Shown here in pieces: positions 12,128 through 12,708 of a DNA stretch of 12,708 nt. Below the pieces are notes generated by a model. It did not search any database. It saw only the letters and a program-made list of their open reading frames with translations, and had not been told where the DNA came from. Position numbers and translations under genes: made by a program. The stretch's first letter is position 1, and each line of letters opens with the position of its first letter. This DNA is from JAHFUI01 sp041485905 (GTDB taxonomy: Bacteria; Acidobacteriota; Vicinamibacteria; Vicinamibacterales; CAVVIG01). The stretch covers positions 1-12,708 of the forward strand of contig JBGPKK010000136.1 in the NCBI GenBank assembly GCA_041485905.1, in the 5' to 3' direction.

Positions 12128-12708
12128 CTACCTATTCCGGAAATGATCGCCAAGCGTCGCCGTGCCGGACCCTTCGCCTTCCTGATACGCCTCCCAGTCG
12201 GTCCGGAATTCATCCGATTTGAGCGCGCGAATCGACAGGCCGATCTTCCGCTCCGCCGGCGCCAGCTTGATGATCTTCATCGGGTAGCTTTCGCTCACCA
12301 CGAGCTCGATCTTCCCTTCCTTGCCGGCCGCCGGCGAATCGTCGAACTCCGACACATGAATCAACCCCTCGATGCCCTCGTCGAGCTCCACGAACGCGCC
12401 GAAGTTGGTCATGCGCACGACCTTGCCCTCGATCGTGTCGCCCACGTGATGGCGTGTGAAGAAGTCGTCCCAGATGTCGGTCGCCAGCTGTTTGAGCCCG
12501 AGCGACAGCCGCTGATTCTCGGCGTCGATGTTGAGCACCATCGCCTCGACGACGTCCCCCTTCTTGAGGACTTCTGAGGGGTGCTTGATCCGTTTGCTCC
12601 ACGACATGTCGGAGATGTGGATCAGCCCGTCAATGTCCTCTTCGACTTCGACGAACGCGCCGAACTCGGTGAGGTTGCGCACCTTGCCGGTGATCTTCGA
12701 GCCGACCG
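12128..12708 (-). CDS. rpsA: Ribosomal protein S1, C-terminal part (last two S1 domains), truncated by window edge
   Basis: mRNA-binding protein of the 30S ribosomal subunit. The visible 193 residues run in one frame from the right edge to a TAG. The first visible S1/OB domain is GSKITGKVRNLTEFGAFVEV to LSLGLKQL, with IDGLIHISDMSW in its middle. The second is VGDTIEGKVVRMTNFGAFVE to KIGLSIRAL, with IEGLIHVSEFDDS. An acidic, Gly-rich tail follows (EAYQEGEGSGTATLGDHFRNR). Repeated S1 domains and the adjacent IHF-beta-like gene make ribosomal S1 far more likely than another S1-domain RNA-binding protein such as PNPase. The 5' part, and the total number of S1 domains, lie beyond base 12708; the GTG at 12682 is an internal Val codon. 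Confidence 0.93.
   Translation of the reverse strand, partial: VGSKITGKVRNLTEFGAFVEVEEDIDGLIHISDMSWSKRIKHPSEVLKKGDVVEAMVLNIDAENQRLSLGLKQLATDIWDDFFTRHHVGDTIEGKVVRMTNFGAFVELDEGIEGLIHVSEFDDSPAAGKEGKIELVVSESYPMKIIKLAPAERKIGLSIRALKSDEFRTDWEAYQEGEGSGTATLGDHFRNR

Noticed and set aside
12128..12682. S1-domain gene starting at 12682
   Set aside because: The frame stays open to the window edge and the codon is an internal Val of a complete S1 domain; the gene is cut by the edge rather than short.

Overview
This is a GC-rich bacterial window with eleven protein-coding genes packed with spacers of 107 bp or less. Two neighbouring genes encode VWFA-related secreted proteins of the Acidobacterial type (TIGR03436 family), and another encodes a TIGR03435-type (DUF3738) secreted protein. 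Both families are strongly expanded in soil Acidobacteriota, so an acidobacterium, possibly of the Vicinamibacteria lineage, is the best guess. This is inferred from family content only. No tRNA, rRNA, CRISPR array, insertion sequence or phage gene is visible.

Layout. (1) 1-509, minus: N-terminal part of a B12-dependent acyl-CoA mutase of the methylmalonyl/isobutyryl-CoA mutase family, cut by the left edge. (2) 617-1870, plus: glutamate (Glu/Leu/Phe/Val) dehydrogenase, divergent from the mutase. (3) 1913-5850, minus: two tandem paralogous secreted VWFA-related proteins, 5 bp apart, in one operon. (4) 5907-8601, plus: an acyl-CoA dehydrogenase resembling short/branched-chain ACADSB, a TIGR03435-type exported protein and a DinB/DUF1572 protein. 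(5) 8639-12708, minus, in transcription order: C-terminal part of ribosomal protein S1, an IHF-beta/HU-like protein, a HIT-family hydrolase, a second acyl-CoA dehydrogenase and a Tat-exported N4-(beta-N-acetylglucosaminyl)-L-asparaginase. The S1 to IHF-beta order is the same as in proteobacteria.

Function. The mutase, glutamate dehydrogenase and branched-chain acyl-CoA dehydrogenase fit amino-acid catabolism (Ile/Val and Glu nitrogen release). The asparaginase would add breakdown of glycoasparagines outside the cytoplasm. The grouping is suggestive, not proof of a pathway.

Most unusual features. First, three successive spacers between co-directional genes at 10992-12127 (90, 93 and 86 bp) are each filled by an inverted pair of short-period tandem arrays. 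The unit is 7, 7 and 9 bp, the arms are about 28-31 nt, and the sequence differs each time while the geometry is the same. A fourth 7-bp array fills the 42-bp gap after the glutamate dehydrogenase. Second, genes that head transcription units have a TANNNT box 7-12 nt before the start codon and no Shine-Dalgarno, suggesting leaderless or nearly leaderless mRNAs, whereas several downstream genes have good Shine-Dalgarno sequences. Third, two enzymes carry substitutions at specificity or catalytic positions: Phe84 in the mutase and Gln362 in the second acyl-CoA dehydrogenase. Fourth, small GC-rich palindromes (REP-like) sit in several other spacers.
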